A DNA stretch of 64,000 nucleotides from Rubrivivax sp. A210 (GTDB lineage Bacteria; Pseudomonadota; Gammaproteobacteria; Burkholderiales; Burkholderiaceae_C), in assembly GCF_904426505.1 (NCBI RefSeq), contig NZ_CAJGBN010000012.1, positions 186,001 to 250,000 on the forward strand, written 5' to 3'. The position numbers and the translations under genes were made by a program. Each line of letters begins with the position of its first letter. Position 1 is the first letter of the stretch. The notes beneath the pieces were generated by a model. It made no database searches. It saw only the letters and a program-made list of their open reading frames with translations, and had not been told where the DNA came from. Positions 50,380 through 59,106 of the stretch are shown one piece after another.

Positions 50380-50826
50380 ATGAGCGATCCCATCCTCGGC
50401 ATGCGCTTCGGCGTGCTCTTCCTGGCGGGCGGGGTCGTGCCCAATCCGCTGGACATCCGCTTCCAAAAGGTTTCGGGCCTGTCGGCCGAGGTCGAGACCG
50501 AGTCGATCAGCGAAGGCGGCCAAAACCTCTACACCCAGCGCCTGCCCAAGGGCGTGAAGTACGGCAACCTGGTGCTCACGCGCGGCATGGTCATTGGCTC
50601 GCCGCTCAACCTCGAATTCAACGCCACGCTGTCACTCTTCAAGTTCGCCACCTCCACCGTCATGGTCACCCTGCTCGCCGAGGACATGGCGCCCCTGGCC
50701 GCCTGGCTTTTTCTCAAGGCCTATCCGGTGAAGTGGTCAACCTCGGAACTCAGCGCCAGCGAGCCTTCGCTGGTGATTGACACGATGGAACTGGCCTACA
50801 CCCGCATGCAGGTGCTGAGGATATGA
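50380..50826 (+). CDS. eCIS tube-initiator-like protein (Afp5/Pvc5-like)
   Basis: The 148-residue protein is a diverged tube-fold member: ILGMRFGVLFLAGGVVPNPLDIRFQKVSG, then VKYGNLVLTRGMV and YPVKWSTSELSASEPSLVIDTMELAY. In other clusters this variant starts tube assembly on the hub. It lacks the MKKGVV loop shared by the two preceding paralogues, supporting a separate position. Its stop overlaps the start of a 25-codon ORF by 4 nt. Confidence 0.87.
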   Translation: MSDPILGMRFGVLFLAGGVVPNPLDIRFQKVSGLSAEVETESISEGGQNLYTQRLPKGVKYGNLVLTRGMVIGSPLNLEFNATLSLFKFATSTVMVTLLAEDMAPLAAWLFLKAYPVKWSTSELSASEPSLVIDTMELAYTRMQVLRI

Positions 50827-50900
50827 ACGCCAGCCACTGCGACCGGGCGATGGCAGTCCTCACTGCGCGGCAGGCGGCCCGTGCCGCAGGCGGAGGCTGA
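50823..50900 (+). CDS. 25-residue ORF between tube and DUF5908 genes
   Basis: The ATG overlaps the tube-initiator stop (ATGA) and the ORF encodes MNASHCDRAMAVLTARQAAR followed by AAGGG, ending at a TGA one base before the DUF5908 ATG (TGAGATG). The geometry favours translational coupling. It may be a true micro-protein or only a ribosome relay; nothing in the sequence gives a function. Confidence 0.3.
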   Translation: MNASHCDRAMAVLTARQAARAAGGG

Positions 50901-50901
50901 G

Positions 50902-51093
50902 ATGCCGGTCGAGATCAGGGAACTGGTGATACGCGCCGTCGTCGACCGGGGCCAGGACGCGCCTGTCAGCGACGAAGGCGTGAGTGTGAGCGCATCGCCC
51001 GGCGGCGGCAGCACTGGCGCCGATTTCGACGCCCTCGTGCAGGCCTGTGTGGCACAGGTGCTGCGCATCCTGGAGCACAAGAGAGAGCGCTGA
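50902..51093 (+). CDS. DUF5908 small eCIS protein (Afp6/Pvc6-like)
   Basis: The 63-residue protein begins MPVEIRELVIRAVV, the hallmark of DUF5908, followed by a Gly/Ser linker and a terminal helix LVQACVAQVLRILEHKRER. Members are encoded between tube-initiator and LysM genes in eCIS clusters (Afp6/Pvc6 position); their role is unknown. The ATG at 50902 is chosen over a GTG 21 nt upstream because GGAGG stands 6 nt before it. Confidence 0.85.
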   Translation: MPVEIRELVIRAVVDRGQDAPVSDEGVSVSASPGGGSTGADFDALVQACVAQVLRILEHKRER

Positions 51094-51095
51094 GC

Positions 51096-51830
51096 ATGTC
51101 GCTGCTGAACCTGTTCAAGCTCGAGAAGCTGCGCATCGAGGGCTTCAAGGCCGAGGGCCGCGGAGCCTCCGACTTCGTGGGCGAAATGGAGTTGATGTTC
51201 AACCCCACGACGCTGCAGGAAAAGCACGCCGTCACCTACCAGTCGGCCCGCATTCAGGCCATCAACTCGGCCGGCAAGCCCGCGCTCTACAGCCACACGC
51301 CACCGGGCGACCTGAGCTTCCAGTTCCTGCTTGACGGCACCGGCGTCAACTTCATGGGCGTAGAGCAGTTGGCGCGCACCATCAGCGGCGCCAGCGTCAA
51401 GAAGGACATCGCCAAGTTCAAGAAGCTCTGCCTCGAGATGAACGGCGACATCCACCAACCCAACTTCCTGAAGATCAGCTGGGGCGACTTCAAGTTCTCC
51501 TGCCGCCTGGCCAACCTCGACATCACCTACAAGCTGTTCGACGAATCCGGCGATCCGTTGCGCGCCGATCTGAGCGTCAAGTTCGTCAAGGACAAGAGTG
51601 CCAAGACCATCGCGCTCGAATCCGACAAGAAGTCGCCTGACCTGACCCACCTGCGCACCGTCAAGGCCGGCGACACGCTGCCGCTGCTGTGCAAGGAGAT
51701 CTACGGCTCCTCGGCCCACTACCTGCGCGTGGCGGCCGACAACCGCCTCGACGATTTTCGCAACCTGGTGCCGGGCCAGCAGTTGCGCTTCGCGCCGCTG
51801 CCGCGCAGCAACGACCCGGCGCGCGGCTGA
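51096..51830 (+). CDS. eCIS tube-baseplate adaptor with LysM domain (Afp7/Pvc7-like)
   Basis: The 244-residue protein combines a tube-adaptor domain (about 10-180, with MFNPTTLQEKHAVTYQ and ISWGDFKFSCRLANLDITYKL) and a C-terminal LysM module (about 188-240: RTVKAGDTLPLLCKEIYG, then NRLDDFRNLVPGQQL). It corresponds to T4 gp53-like and Afp7 proteins that join the tube to the spike hub and baseplate. It lies 2 nt after the DUF5908 gene and 2 nt before the spike gene, so the order matches other eCIS. Confidence 0.92.
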   Translation: MSLLNLFKLEKLRIEGFKAEGRGASDFVGEMELMFNPTTLQEKHAVTYQSARIQAINSAGKPALYSHTPPGDLSFQFLLDGTGVNFMGVEQLARTISGASVKKDIAKFKKLCLEMNGDIHQPNFLKISWGDFKFSCRLANLDITYKLFDESGDPLRADLSVKFVKDKSAKTIALESDKKSPDLTHLRTVKAGDTLPLLCKEIYGSSAHYLRVAADNRLDDFRNLVPGQQLRFAPLPRSNDPARG

Positions 51831-51832
51831 CC

Positions 51833-53500
51833 ATGCCCTCCTCCCCCAGCCTCGCATCGGACATGGGCGTCGTCACGGCAACCATACTCAGCGAGGGCAC
51901 GGCCCTTGACCATACCTGCGCGGTCGTGGCCATCGACATCCGGCGCGAGGCCAACCGCATCCCGCGCGCCACCCTGGTGCTGATGGACGGCGACGCGACG
52001 ACCGGCGATTTCGCCGTCAGCAGCAGCACCAGGTTCGAGCCCGGCCGGCTGATCGAGATCAAGCTGCGCTACGAGGGGGGATCGGGCGGGGACAACACGG
52101 TCTTCAAGGGCCCCGTCGTGCGCCATGCCATCGAGGCCCATGGCGGCGGCTCGGCGCTGCGCGTCGAGATGCGCGATGCCGCCATCCGCCTGGCCCAGGG
52201 CCGCAAGAGCGCCGTCTATCGCGACAAGACCGATGCCGACGTGGCCGGCGCAATCATCAGCGCGGCCGGCCTTAGAAAGGGCGAGATCACCGCCACCAAG
52301 ACCACCCATCCTGAACTGGTGCAGCACGCCTGTTCCGACTGGGACTTCATCGCCGCTCGCGCCGATGCCAATGGCCTGCTGGTGGTGGCCGAAGACGGCA
52401 AGCTGTCGCTCGCCAAGCCCGAGCTGTCGGGCAGCGCCGTGCTCACCGTCGAATACGGCATGGACATCCACGACCTCGAGTTCGAGCTCGACGCCGCGAG
52501 CCAGTTCGACGATGTCCAGGGCCAGGCCTGGGATCTCAAGGAACAGAAGCCCACCGCGGCGGTCAAGGCCAAGAGCCTCGACCTCGCCCAAGGCAATCTC
52601 AAGGGCGACAAGATGGCGCAGGCGCTGAGCAACCCGCCGCTGCTGCTCAGCCATCCGGTGCCGGTGATGCCCGACGAGTTGCAGGCCTGGGCCGATGCCC
52701 GCCTGCAGCGCAGCCGCATGGCCATGATCCGCGGCCGCGTGACCGTGCAGGGTACGGCCCTGCCCCAGCTGCTTGACCTCATCGAGATCAAGGGCGTCGG
52801 CGACCGCTTCAATGGCAAGGCCCTGGTCACCGGCCTGTCGCACCGCGTCGACCAAGGCAACTGGCGCACCGACATCCAGATCGGCCTTTCGCCGCGCCGC
52901 TTCTGCGAAGAGGACGGCCTGCTCGACGCGCCCGCCGCCGGCCTGCTGCCGGCCGTGGGCGGGCTGCAGATCGGCGTCGTCGCCGCCTTCAAGGAAGACC
53001 CCGACAAGCAACTGCGCGTCCAGGTCGAACTCGTCGGCCTCGGCAGCGAGGCCGGGCCCGTGTGGGCGCGCCTGGCGGTGCCCGACGGCGGCAAGGCGCG
53101 CGGTTTCTTCTTCCGCCCCGAACCGGGCGACGAGGTCGTGGTCGGCTTCTTCAATCAAGACCCGCGCCAGCCGGTCATCCTGGGCTCGCTCTACGGCTCC
53201 AAGAACACGGCACCGAAGGATTTGGTCGCCACCGAGGACAACCTGGCCAAGGGCATCGTCTCGCGCGCCGGCACCAAGATTCTCTTCACGGACGCCGACA
53301 AGCCCAAGCTGACGCTGGAAACACCGGCCAAGAACACCATCGTGCTCGACGACGACCAGGAGGCCATCGTCATCACCGACAAGCACGGCAACAAGATCAC
53401 CCTCGACAAGGACGGCATCACCATCGACAGCGCCAAAGACCTGAAATTCAGCGCCAAAGGCAATGTCGAGATCAAGGGCCAGAAGGTCGACGTCAAGTAA
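51833..53500 (+). CDS. VgrG-like central spike protein (Afp8/Pvc8-like)
   Basis: The 555-residue protein has the gp27-like hub domains (about 1-360), an OB-fold gp5-like domain (about 375-460: LQIGVVAAFKEDPDKQLRVQVEL, PEPGDEVVVGFFNQDPRQPVILG) and a C-terminal beta-helix with stepwise repeats such as NTIVLDDDQEAIVITDKHGN and KITLDKDG, ending KGQKVDVK. A trimer forms the membrane-piercing needle and docks the PAAR-like tip encoded downstream. No extra catalytic domain is fused, so the toxin payload must be separate. Confidence 0.94.
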   Translation: MPSSPSLASDMGVVTATILSEGTALDHTCAVVAIDIRREANRIPRATLVLMDGDATTGDFAVSSSTRFEPGRLIEIKLRYEGGSGGDNTVFKGPVVRHAIEAHGGGSALRVEMRDAAIRLAQGRKSAVYRDKTDADVAGAIISAAGLRKGEITATKTTHPELVQHACSDWDFIAARADANGLLVVAEDGKLSLAKPELSGSAVLTVEYGMDIHDLEFELDAASQFDDVQGQAWDLKEQKPTAAVKAKSLDLAQGNLKGDKMAQALSNPPLLLSHPVPVMPDELQAWADARLQRSRMAMIRGRVTVQGTALPQLLDLIEIKGVGDRFNGKALVTGLSHRVDQGNWRTDIQIGLSPRRFCEEDGLLDAPAAGLLPAVGGLQIGVVAAFKEDPDKQLRVQVELVGLGSEAGPVWARLAVPDGGKARGFFFRPEPGDEVVVGFFNQDPRQPVILGSLYGSKNTAPKDLVATEDNLAKGIVSRAGTKILFTDADKPKLTLETPAKNTIVLDDDQEAIVITDKHGNKITLDKDGITIDSAKDLKFSAKGNVEIKGQKVDVK

Positions 53501-53560
53501 GGCCTTCCGGCCAGCCCATCCGGCACCCATCAGCCCCACCTGAAGAAGAGCCCCCGAACC

Positions 53561-53734
53561 ATGCAGGACATCAAGCTCAACCTGGCCATTGAAGACGTGA
53601 ACCTCATCCTCGAAGGCCTGGGCAACATGCCCTATGCCAAGGTCTACACCCTGGTGGCCAAGATCCAGGAACAGGCAGCCCGTCAGCTCGAGGCGGCGCG
53701 CCCCGCCGCCACACCGACGGGCGCCGGGGGCTGA
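53561..53734 (+). CDS. 57-residue conserved-looking small eCIS protein
   Basis: The product starts MQDIKLNLAIEDVNLILEGL, followed by GNMPYAKVYTLVAKIQEQAA and an Ala/Pro-rich tail. The core DVNLILEGLGNMPYAKVY resembles small helical proteins of phage and tail-like clusters, where it appears near baseplate genes; no function is known to me. It has a plausible Shine-Dalgarno (GAAGAAGAG) and lies 60 nt after the spike gene and 4 nt before the gp25-like gene. Two amphipathic helices are predicted by eye. Confidence 0.75.
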   Translation: MQDIKLNLAIEDVNLILEGLGNMPYAKVYTLVAKIQEQAARQLEAARPAATPTGAGG

Positions 53735-53738
53735 CGCC

Positions 53739-54155
53739 ATGTCCGACGAGGCCAGCTTCCTCGGCGCCGGCTGGGCCTGGCCGCCCGCCTTCGGGCCGGC
53801 GGGCAGCACGGTGGCCATGGTCGCCGGCAGCGACGACATCGCGCAAAGCCTGGCCATCCTGCTCACCACGCGGCGCGGCGAGCGCGTGATGCAGGACGAC
53901 TTCGGCTGCGAACTGAGCGAGTTCATGTTCGGCGAGATCAGCCAGGGCCTGATTGGGCGGGTGCGCGACGTCGTCGCCGACGCCATCCTGCACCATGAGC
54001 CGCGCATCAACCTGAACGGCGTCGAGATCTCGGACAGCGGCGCGCAGGCGGGCCTGCTGCTGATCGCCATCGACTACACGGTGCGGGCCACCAACTCCCG
54101 CTACAACATGGTCTACCCCTACTACCTCAACGAAGCCTCGGCGGCGGCGGGCTGA
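53739..54155 (+). CDS. eCIS baseplate wedge protein (gp25/Afp9-like)
   Basis: The 138-residue protein shows the gpW/gp25 family core: DDIAQSLAILLTTRRGERVMQ, the EPR-type motif in HHEPRINLNGVEIS and a final strand IAIDYTVRATNSRYNMVYPYY. In contractile systems gp25 contacts the sheath and nucleates its polymerisation from the baseplate. Gene order spike, small protein, gp25, tip, J matches eCIS organisation. Confidence 0.93.
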   Translation: MSDEASFLGAGWAWPPAFGPAGSTVAMVAGSDDIAQSLAILLTTRRGERVMQDDFGCELSEFMFGEISQGLIGRVRDVVADAILHHEPRINLNGVEISDSGAQAGLLLIAIDYTVRATNSRYNMVYPYYLNEASAAAG

Positions 54156-54161
54156 AGGGTC

Positions 54162-54593
54162 ATGGCGGACTTCATCCTCATCGACGGCGACACGGTCATC
54201 TTCATGCCCGCGTTCTCGCCCGCCATGGTGGTGGTGCAGCCCGGCAAGCTGGCCGGCAGCGGCCCGGCCACGATAGGCGGCAAGGCCATCTGCGTTGACG
54301 GCGACGAGCGCGACGTGCAGGTGGCAGGCTGCATGTACATGACGCCACAGTACTCGATACCCGGCAGTGGCACGCTCAAGATCGCCTCGCTGGCCGGCAA
54401 CCAGAAGGCCCAGAAGACCAACACCGGCGGCAAGGCCGTGCTGCTCAAGGGCGGCAACTTCACGGCCAAGTTCGAAGTCCAGAGCCCGGCCCAGCAGCCG
54501 GTACCGGCCTCGTCGCCCATCCCTGACGCCACGCCCCAGTACAGCGGCCAGGGCATGTTTGTCACTACCAACCTCAAATTCAAGGGCGCATAG
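54162..54593 (+). CDS. PAAR-like spike-tip protein (Afp10-like)
   Basis: The 143-residue protein has no classical PAAR repeats but contains the structure of PAAR-like proteins: IDGDTVIFMPAF, GKLAGSGPATIGGKAICVDGDE, then a Gly-rich YSIPGSGTLKIASL and a final strand. In Afp10 a comparable fold caps the needle. No C-terminal toxin extension is present. It is 6 nt after gp25 and 12 nt before the J gene. Confidence 0.78.
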   Translation: MADFILIDGDTVIFMPAFSPAMVVVQPGKLAGSGPATIGGKAICVDGDERDVQVAGCMYMTPQYSIPGSGTLKIASLAGNQKAQKTNTGGKAVLLKGGNFTAKFEVQSPAQQPVPASSPIPDATPQYSGQGMFVTTNLKFKGA

Positions 54594-54605
54594 CGCAGGC
54601 AACGC

Positions 54606-57600
54606 ATGGCTAACGGTCTGCCCTCTGCCAGCGCCATCGCGCGTGACGGCACCAGCCAGTCGGGACGGGTCTCGCGCGAGCTGGCCCCCGGCTTCGCCCT
54701 CGTCGACGAGCGCAGCACGCGCGACCTGCTGGCCTTCGCCCGCGCCCATGCCCGCGAGCTGCGCTATTTCGGCCTGGCCGACCCCGAGCAGACCGAGGGC
54801 GACTGGAGCGGCTTCATCGGTGACATCGACCTCGACGCAGCAGCCGCCTACGCGCAGGCGCCCGAGGCCTGGGACGAAGACCGCGCGGCACCCTTGGCGA
54901 GGCCGCATTTCGCGCTCTTCCTGGTCTTCCTGGAGCTGCTGGCCCGCGTGCGCGAGCAGATCAACACGTTCACCGGCCGTCACCTCGAGTTCCATTACCG
55001 CGATGTGCTGCGCATGGTGCGCAAGGCGGCGGTGCCCGACCGCGTGCATGTGCTGGTCGAGCTTGAAGCCGGCACGCCGCAACTGCTGCTCCCCGCTGCC
55101 ACCGCGCTGCGCGGCGGCGTCGACAACCTGGGCCGCGAACTGGTCTACCGCACCGAGCGCGAGATCGTCGCCAACCGGGTGCAGGTGGCCGCCCTGGCCT
55201 CGCTGCACGCCGAGATCCGCATCACCGGCATCGCCGAGGCCATAGACACCATCCTCGAATCGGTGCGGCGCAACAACACCGGGCTCAAGCAGGAAGGCTT
55301 TCTCGCCCTGCTGCGCATCGCGCTCGGCCAGCCCAATGCGGGCGACCCGCTGCCGGTGCCCATCTACAGCGGCGTGCCGGCCCCAAGCCCCCAGGGCGCC
55401 GTCGTCGCCGTAGTCGTCGATTTCGCCGCGCTGCTGCAGGTACAGAGGCTGGTCAATGTGGCCGAGCTCGCCCTGGGCATGCCGCACTTCGACGACCTGC
55501 GCCTGCTGATGCGGCTCAGGCAACTGCGCCAGCCCAAGAACGAGAGGGCCGACTGGACGCGCATCAACGCCATTCTCGAAGCTGCCGGCCGCATGCGCCT
55601 GGGCAACCCCAGCGCCAGCTTCGGCCTTGCGGATTCGGGCGACTTCATGCGCAACCTGGCCACCGTGCTCGGCAAGACCGACGCCGAAATGGCCGAGCTG
55701 TTCAACGGCCTGCTCGAGGTCAAGAGCATGGAGGACGCCTACGAGGTCTACCTCCACCGCAGCGATGTGCAGCGCTTCATCCGCAACCGCCTCTTCCTGT
55801 CGCTGGATGACTTCAAGGCGCTGATGCAGGCGAAGACGGTGATGGACAACCAGTGGGCCGAGATTGACCGCCTGCTGCAGGACGCCGGCCGCGTGAAGAA
55901 GGCCGACCCGCTGTTCGAGTTGCCCAAGGCCGTGCGCCTGCTGCACGACTTCGCCGCCAAGCTGGCGGCGGCGCTGGGCACGCCCGACTACACCGTGACC
56001 GGCGGGCTCGACGCCTGGTGGCAGTCGCTGCAGGACGTCGAACGCTGGTTCCGCATGCCGGCTGAGGCCTGCAAGTTCATGCTTGAGGTGGTCACGCGCA
56101 CGGGCCCGGCCGCCGCCGATCCCTGGGACTGGGCCCGTGTCGGCGAGATCCTCGCAGCGGCCCACGCCGAGTTGATCCATGCACGCCGCCGCAACGCCCT
56201 GCTCGATCTCGCCAGGGCCCAGCCCGCCGACCGGCTCGCGGCCCTGGCCGCGATGCTGGTGCGGGTGCTCGACACCAAGCCACCCGAAGGCGGTTCGCTC
56301 AAGACCTGGGTCGACGAGGCGCTGAAGACGCTGGAAGCGCTGAACGTGGGCGCCGACGCACTGCGCGACCTGGGCGCGGTCGCCGCCGGAACCGACACCG
56401 CGCCCGACTGGGCACGCTTCAGCCAGGTGCTCGAGGTGGCGCAGAGCAACCGCGAAGCCTTCAAGGTGCCGGTGGCCGAAAGGCTCGAATGGCGCAATCT
56501 CTACCCGGCCGCCGATGCGCGGGCGGTGCTGGCCCGCACGGCCCGTGATCAGGCCCTGCCGCGCTGGCGCACCTTTGGCGAGGGCGAAGTGGCACGCACG
56601 CCCGAGCCGGTGCCTGCGCCGGTGTTCGGCTGGGCCCTGGCCTCGCCGCTGCTGGCCCTGAGCGAGGGCCAGCGCACGGTGGCGCTGACGCTGGGCTATT
56701 CCAACGACCCGCTGGGTTTCGAACTCGCCAAGGTGCTGGCCCTGCTGGCACCCACCGTCAATGCGCAGCTGCTGGCCACCGTCATCCCCTTCCAGATCGA
56801 GCTGAGCACGGCCAAGGGTTGGATGCAGCCCGACAGCCAGACCCTGTCCTGGCTCAATGCCAACATGGACCACCCGCGCGTGGCGGGCGTCGACACCTCC
56901 AAGCTGCGCGCGTTGCAGCTGAATCTCGCCATCGCCAAGGGCAAGCCGGCGCTGGCGCCGCCCACGCGTGAACTGCACGGCATGGAAGCCGCAGCGCCGG
57001 TGCTGCGGCTGATGCTCAAGCCGGTGTGGAGCGAGGTCGAGAAGTGCTACCTGAGCCCCTACCCGGTGCTGCGCCGGCTGCTGCTGATGCGCGTGCGCTT
57101 GGGCGTGACGGCCTCCGGCATGCAAGGCCTGCAGATCCGCAACGACGAGACCGTGCTCGACGCCAAGAAGCCCTTCGAACCCTTCGGCATCCGCCCCGCC
57201 ACCGGCTCGCGCTTCACCGTCGGCCACCCCGAGATCGTCGGCAAACGGCTGGACACGCTGGCCTTCCGCATCACCTGGATGGGCGTGCCGCCGCTGCTGG
57301 CCACCCATTACGCCAACTACCCGGGCGCCCTTGCCAATGCCAGCTTCAAGGTGGCGGTGTGGCTCAACGAGGCCGGCGTACACAGGAAGGTGGGCGAGCC
57401 GGCGCTCTTCGCCACCACCGCCACCGACGAGGCCGTGCTCACGCTGGCCCCGCCCGCCGACCAGGGCAATCCGGGGGCAGCGCAGGCGGGCGCGGCCGAT
57501 GTCGGCGAGTGGAACCGCAACTTCATCTGGGAGCTGTCGGCACCCGATTTCCAGCATGCGGCCTACCCCGCGCTGGCGCTGCAGAAATCGCTGGAACTGG

Positions 57601-59069
57601 CCGCGGCCATCGCCAACAAGACCGGCACAACCACCGTCAACCCGGCCCTCTACCAGCTCAACCCGCCCTACACGCCCAAGGTCAAGAGCCTGAGCCTGGA
57701 CTACTCGGCCTCGGTCGACCTGACCCTGGATGCCGGGCCCGCTGCCGGCACCGCTACTGCCGAGCGCCTGTTCCACGTCGAGCCCTTCGGCTGGCGCGAA
57801 CTGCAGCGCCAGGCCACGCAGCCCGGTTGCCCTTGGCTGCCCCAGTACAGCCACGAGGGCGAGCTCTACATCGGCCTCGCCCAGGTCAATGCACTGCAGA
57901 ACGTCTCGCTGCTGTTCCAGGTGGCCGACGGCAGCGCCAACCCCGAACTCGCGCCCGAGCCGGTGCAGTGGAGCTATCTCAGCGGCGACCGCTGGCTCAC
58001 GCTGCACGAAGGTGGACTGCTCGCCGACGGCACGCGCGGCTTCATCAACTCCGGCATCGTCGAGTTCGCGCTCCAGCCGGCCAAGCCCAGCACGCTGCTG
58101 GCGCCCGGCCTGTACTGGCTGCGCGCCGCCATCACGCGCCGCGCCGGCAGCGTCTGCGACATGGTGGCCATCCACGCCAATGCGGTGGCCGCCCGCTTCG
58201 ACGACCAGGACAACGCCCCCGACCATCTGGCCGAGCCACTGCCCGCCAAGCGCATCAAGGCCCCGGTGGCGCCCGTGCCCGGCCTGCTGGGCCTGCAGCA
58301 GCCCTACACCTCCTTCGGCGGCAAGACGGCCGAGCGCGACGGCGATTTCCATGTGCGCGTGGCCGAACGCCTGCGCCACAAGCAGCGCGCGCTCACGCCC
58401 TGGGACTACGAGCGCCTGGTGCTCGAGCGCTTTCCGCACATCTTCAAGGTCAAGTGCCTGAGCGCCGATCCACAGGCCCACCCGCGCCAGGCCGGGCTGA
58501 TCGAGTTGGTCGTCATCCCCGACATCCGCAACCGCTTCCAGTACGACCCCTTCGAGCCCAAGGCGCCGGCCGATGTGATCCGCGACATCGAGACCTACCT
58601 GCAGGACAAGACGCCGCCCTGCGCCAGCGTCAAGGTGAAGAACGCGCACTACGTGCCGGTGAAGGTGCGCTGCGGCGTGCGCTTCGTGGCCGGCGCCGAC
58701 GAGGGTTTCAGCCGCCTGCGCCTGAACGAGGAACTGAACCGTTTCCTCTCGCCCTGGGCCTACCAGGAGGGCGAAGACCTGGTCATCGGCGGCAGCGTCT
58801 ATGCCAACAGCCTGATCAACTTCATCGAGCTGCGCGACTACGTCGACTACATCGCCGAGTTCAAGCTCTTCACCAGCGAGGACGAGGGCAAGACCTTCAA
58901 CATGCTGCCCGTCAGCGACAACTACCACGCCCGCGCCGGCCGGCCCGACGGCGTGCTGGTGGCCGCACACGAGCACGACTTCGACGTCATCACGCAGGCC
59001 GACTACCGCCTCGAAGGCCATGCCGGCATCAACTACATGAAGATCGAACTCGACTTCATGGTCGCCTGA
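54606..59069 (+). CDS. Giant baseplate J-like protein (Afp11-like)
   Basis: The 1487-residue protein has a C-terminal baseplate-J-like region (about 1230-1487: RALTPWDYERLVLERFPHIF, VKVRCGVRFVAGADEG, LNRFLSPWAYQEGEDLVIGG). The N-terminal third is helical with HDFAAKLAAALGTPDYTV, and the middle contains an Ala-rich DWARFSQVLEVAQSNREAF block. The C-terminal part is what phage gp6/J and Afp11 use for ring assembly. It is longer than I recall for Afp11/Pvc11, so the extra roughly 500 residues could hold a novel domain. No signal peptide is present. ATG follows the tip gene by 12 nt. Confidence 0.88.
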   Translation: MANGLPSASAIARDGTSQSGRVSRELAPGFALVDERSTRDLLAFARAHARELRYFGLADPEQTEGDWSGFIGDIDLDAAAAYAQAPEAWDEDRAAPLARPHFALFLVFLELLARVREQINTFTGRHLEFHYRDVLRMVRKAAVPDRVHVLVELEAGTPQLLLPAATALRGGVDNLGRELVYRTEREIVANRVQVAALASLHAEIRITGIAEAIDTILESVRRNNTGLKQEGFLALLRIALGQPNAGDPLPVPIYSGVPAPSPQGAVVAVVVDFAALLQVQRLVNVAELALGMPHFDDLRLLMRLRQLRQPKNERADWTRINAILEAAGRMRLGNPSASFGLADSGDFMRNLATVLGKTDAEMAELFNGLLEVKSMEDAYEVYLHRSDVQRFIRNRLFLSLDDFKALMQAKTVMDNQWAEIDRLLQDAGRVKKADPLFELPKAVRLLHDFAAKLAAALGTPDYTVTGGLDAWWQSLQDVERWFRMPAEACKFMLEVVTRTGPAAADPWDWARVGEILAAAHAELIHARRRNALLDLARAQPADRLAALAAMLVRVLDTKPPEGGSLKTWVDEALKTLEALNVGADALRDLGAVAAGTDTAPDWARFSQVLEVAQSNREAFKVPVAERLEWRNLYPAADARAVLARTARDQALPRWRTFGEGEVARTPEPVPAPVFGWALASPLLALSEGQRTVALTLGYSNDPLGFELAKVLALLAPTVNAQLLATVIPFQIELSTAKGWMQPDSQTLSWLNANMDHPRVAGVDTSKLRALQLNLAIAKGKPALAPPTRELHGMEAAAPVLRLMLKPVWSEVEKCYLSPYPVLRRLLLMRVRLGVTASGMQGLQIRNDETVLDAKKPFEPFGIRPATGSRFTVGHPEIVGKRLDTLAFRITWMGVPPLLATHYANYPGALANASFKVAVWLNEAGVHRKVGEPALFATTATDEAVLTLAPPADQGNPGAAQAGAADVGEWNRNFIWELSAPDFQHAAYPALALQKSLELAAAIANKTGTTTVNPALYQLNPPYTPKVKSLSLDYSASVDLTLDAGPAAGTATAERLFHVEPFGWRELQRQATQPGCPWLPQYSHEGELYIGLAQVNALQNVSLLFQVADGSANPELAPEPVQWSYLSGDRWLTLHEGGLLADGTRGFINSGIVEFALQPAKPSTLLAPGLYWLRAAITRRAGSVCDMVAIHANAVAARFDDQDNAPDHLAEPLPAKRIKAPVAPVPGLLGLQQPYTSFGGKTAERDGDFHVRVAERLRHKQRALTPWDYERLVLERFPHIFKVKCLSADPQAHPRQAGLIELVVIPDIRNRFQYDPFEPKAPADVIRDIETYLQDKTPPCASVKVKNAHYVPVKVRCGVRFVAGADEGFSRLRLNEELNRFLSPWAYQEGEDLVIGGSVYANSLINFIELRDYVDYIAEFKLFTSEDEGKTFNMLPVSDNYHARAGRPDGVLVAAHEHDFDVITQADYRLEGHAGINYMKIELDFMVA

Positions 59070-59106
59070 ACGCAGCACCAGCACCCGCACCCCACAAGGA
59101 CCCGAG

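Noticed and set aside
50881-50901. A GTG start for the DUF5908 protein, 21 nt upstream
   Set aside because: The ATG at 50902 has GGAGG at good spacing and gives the family-typical MPVEIREL start.
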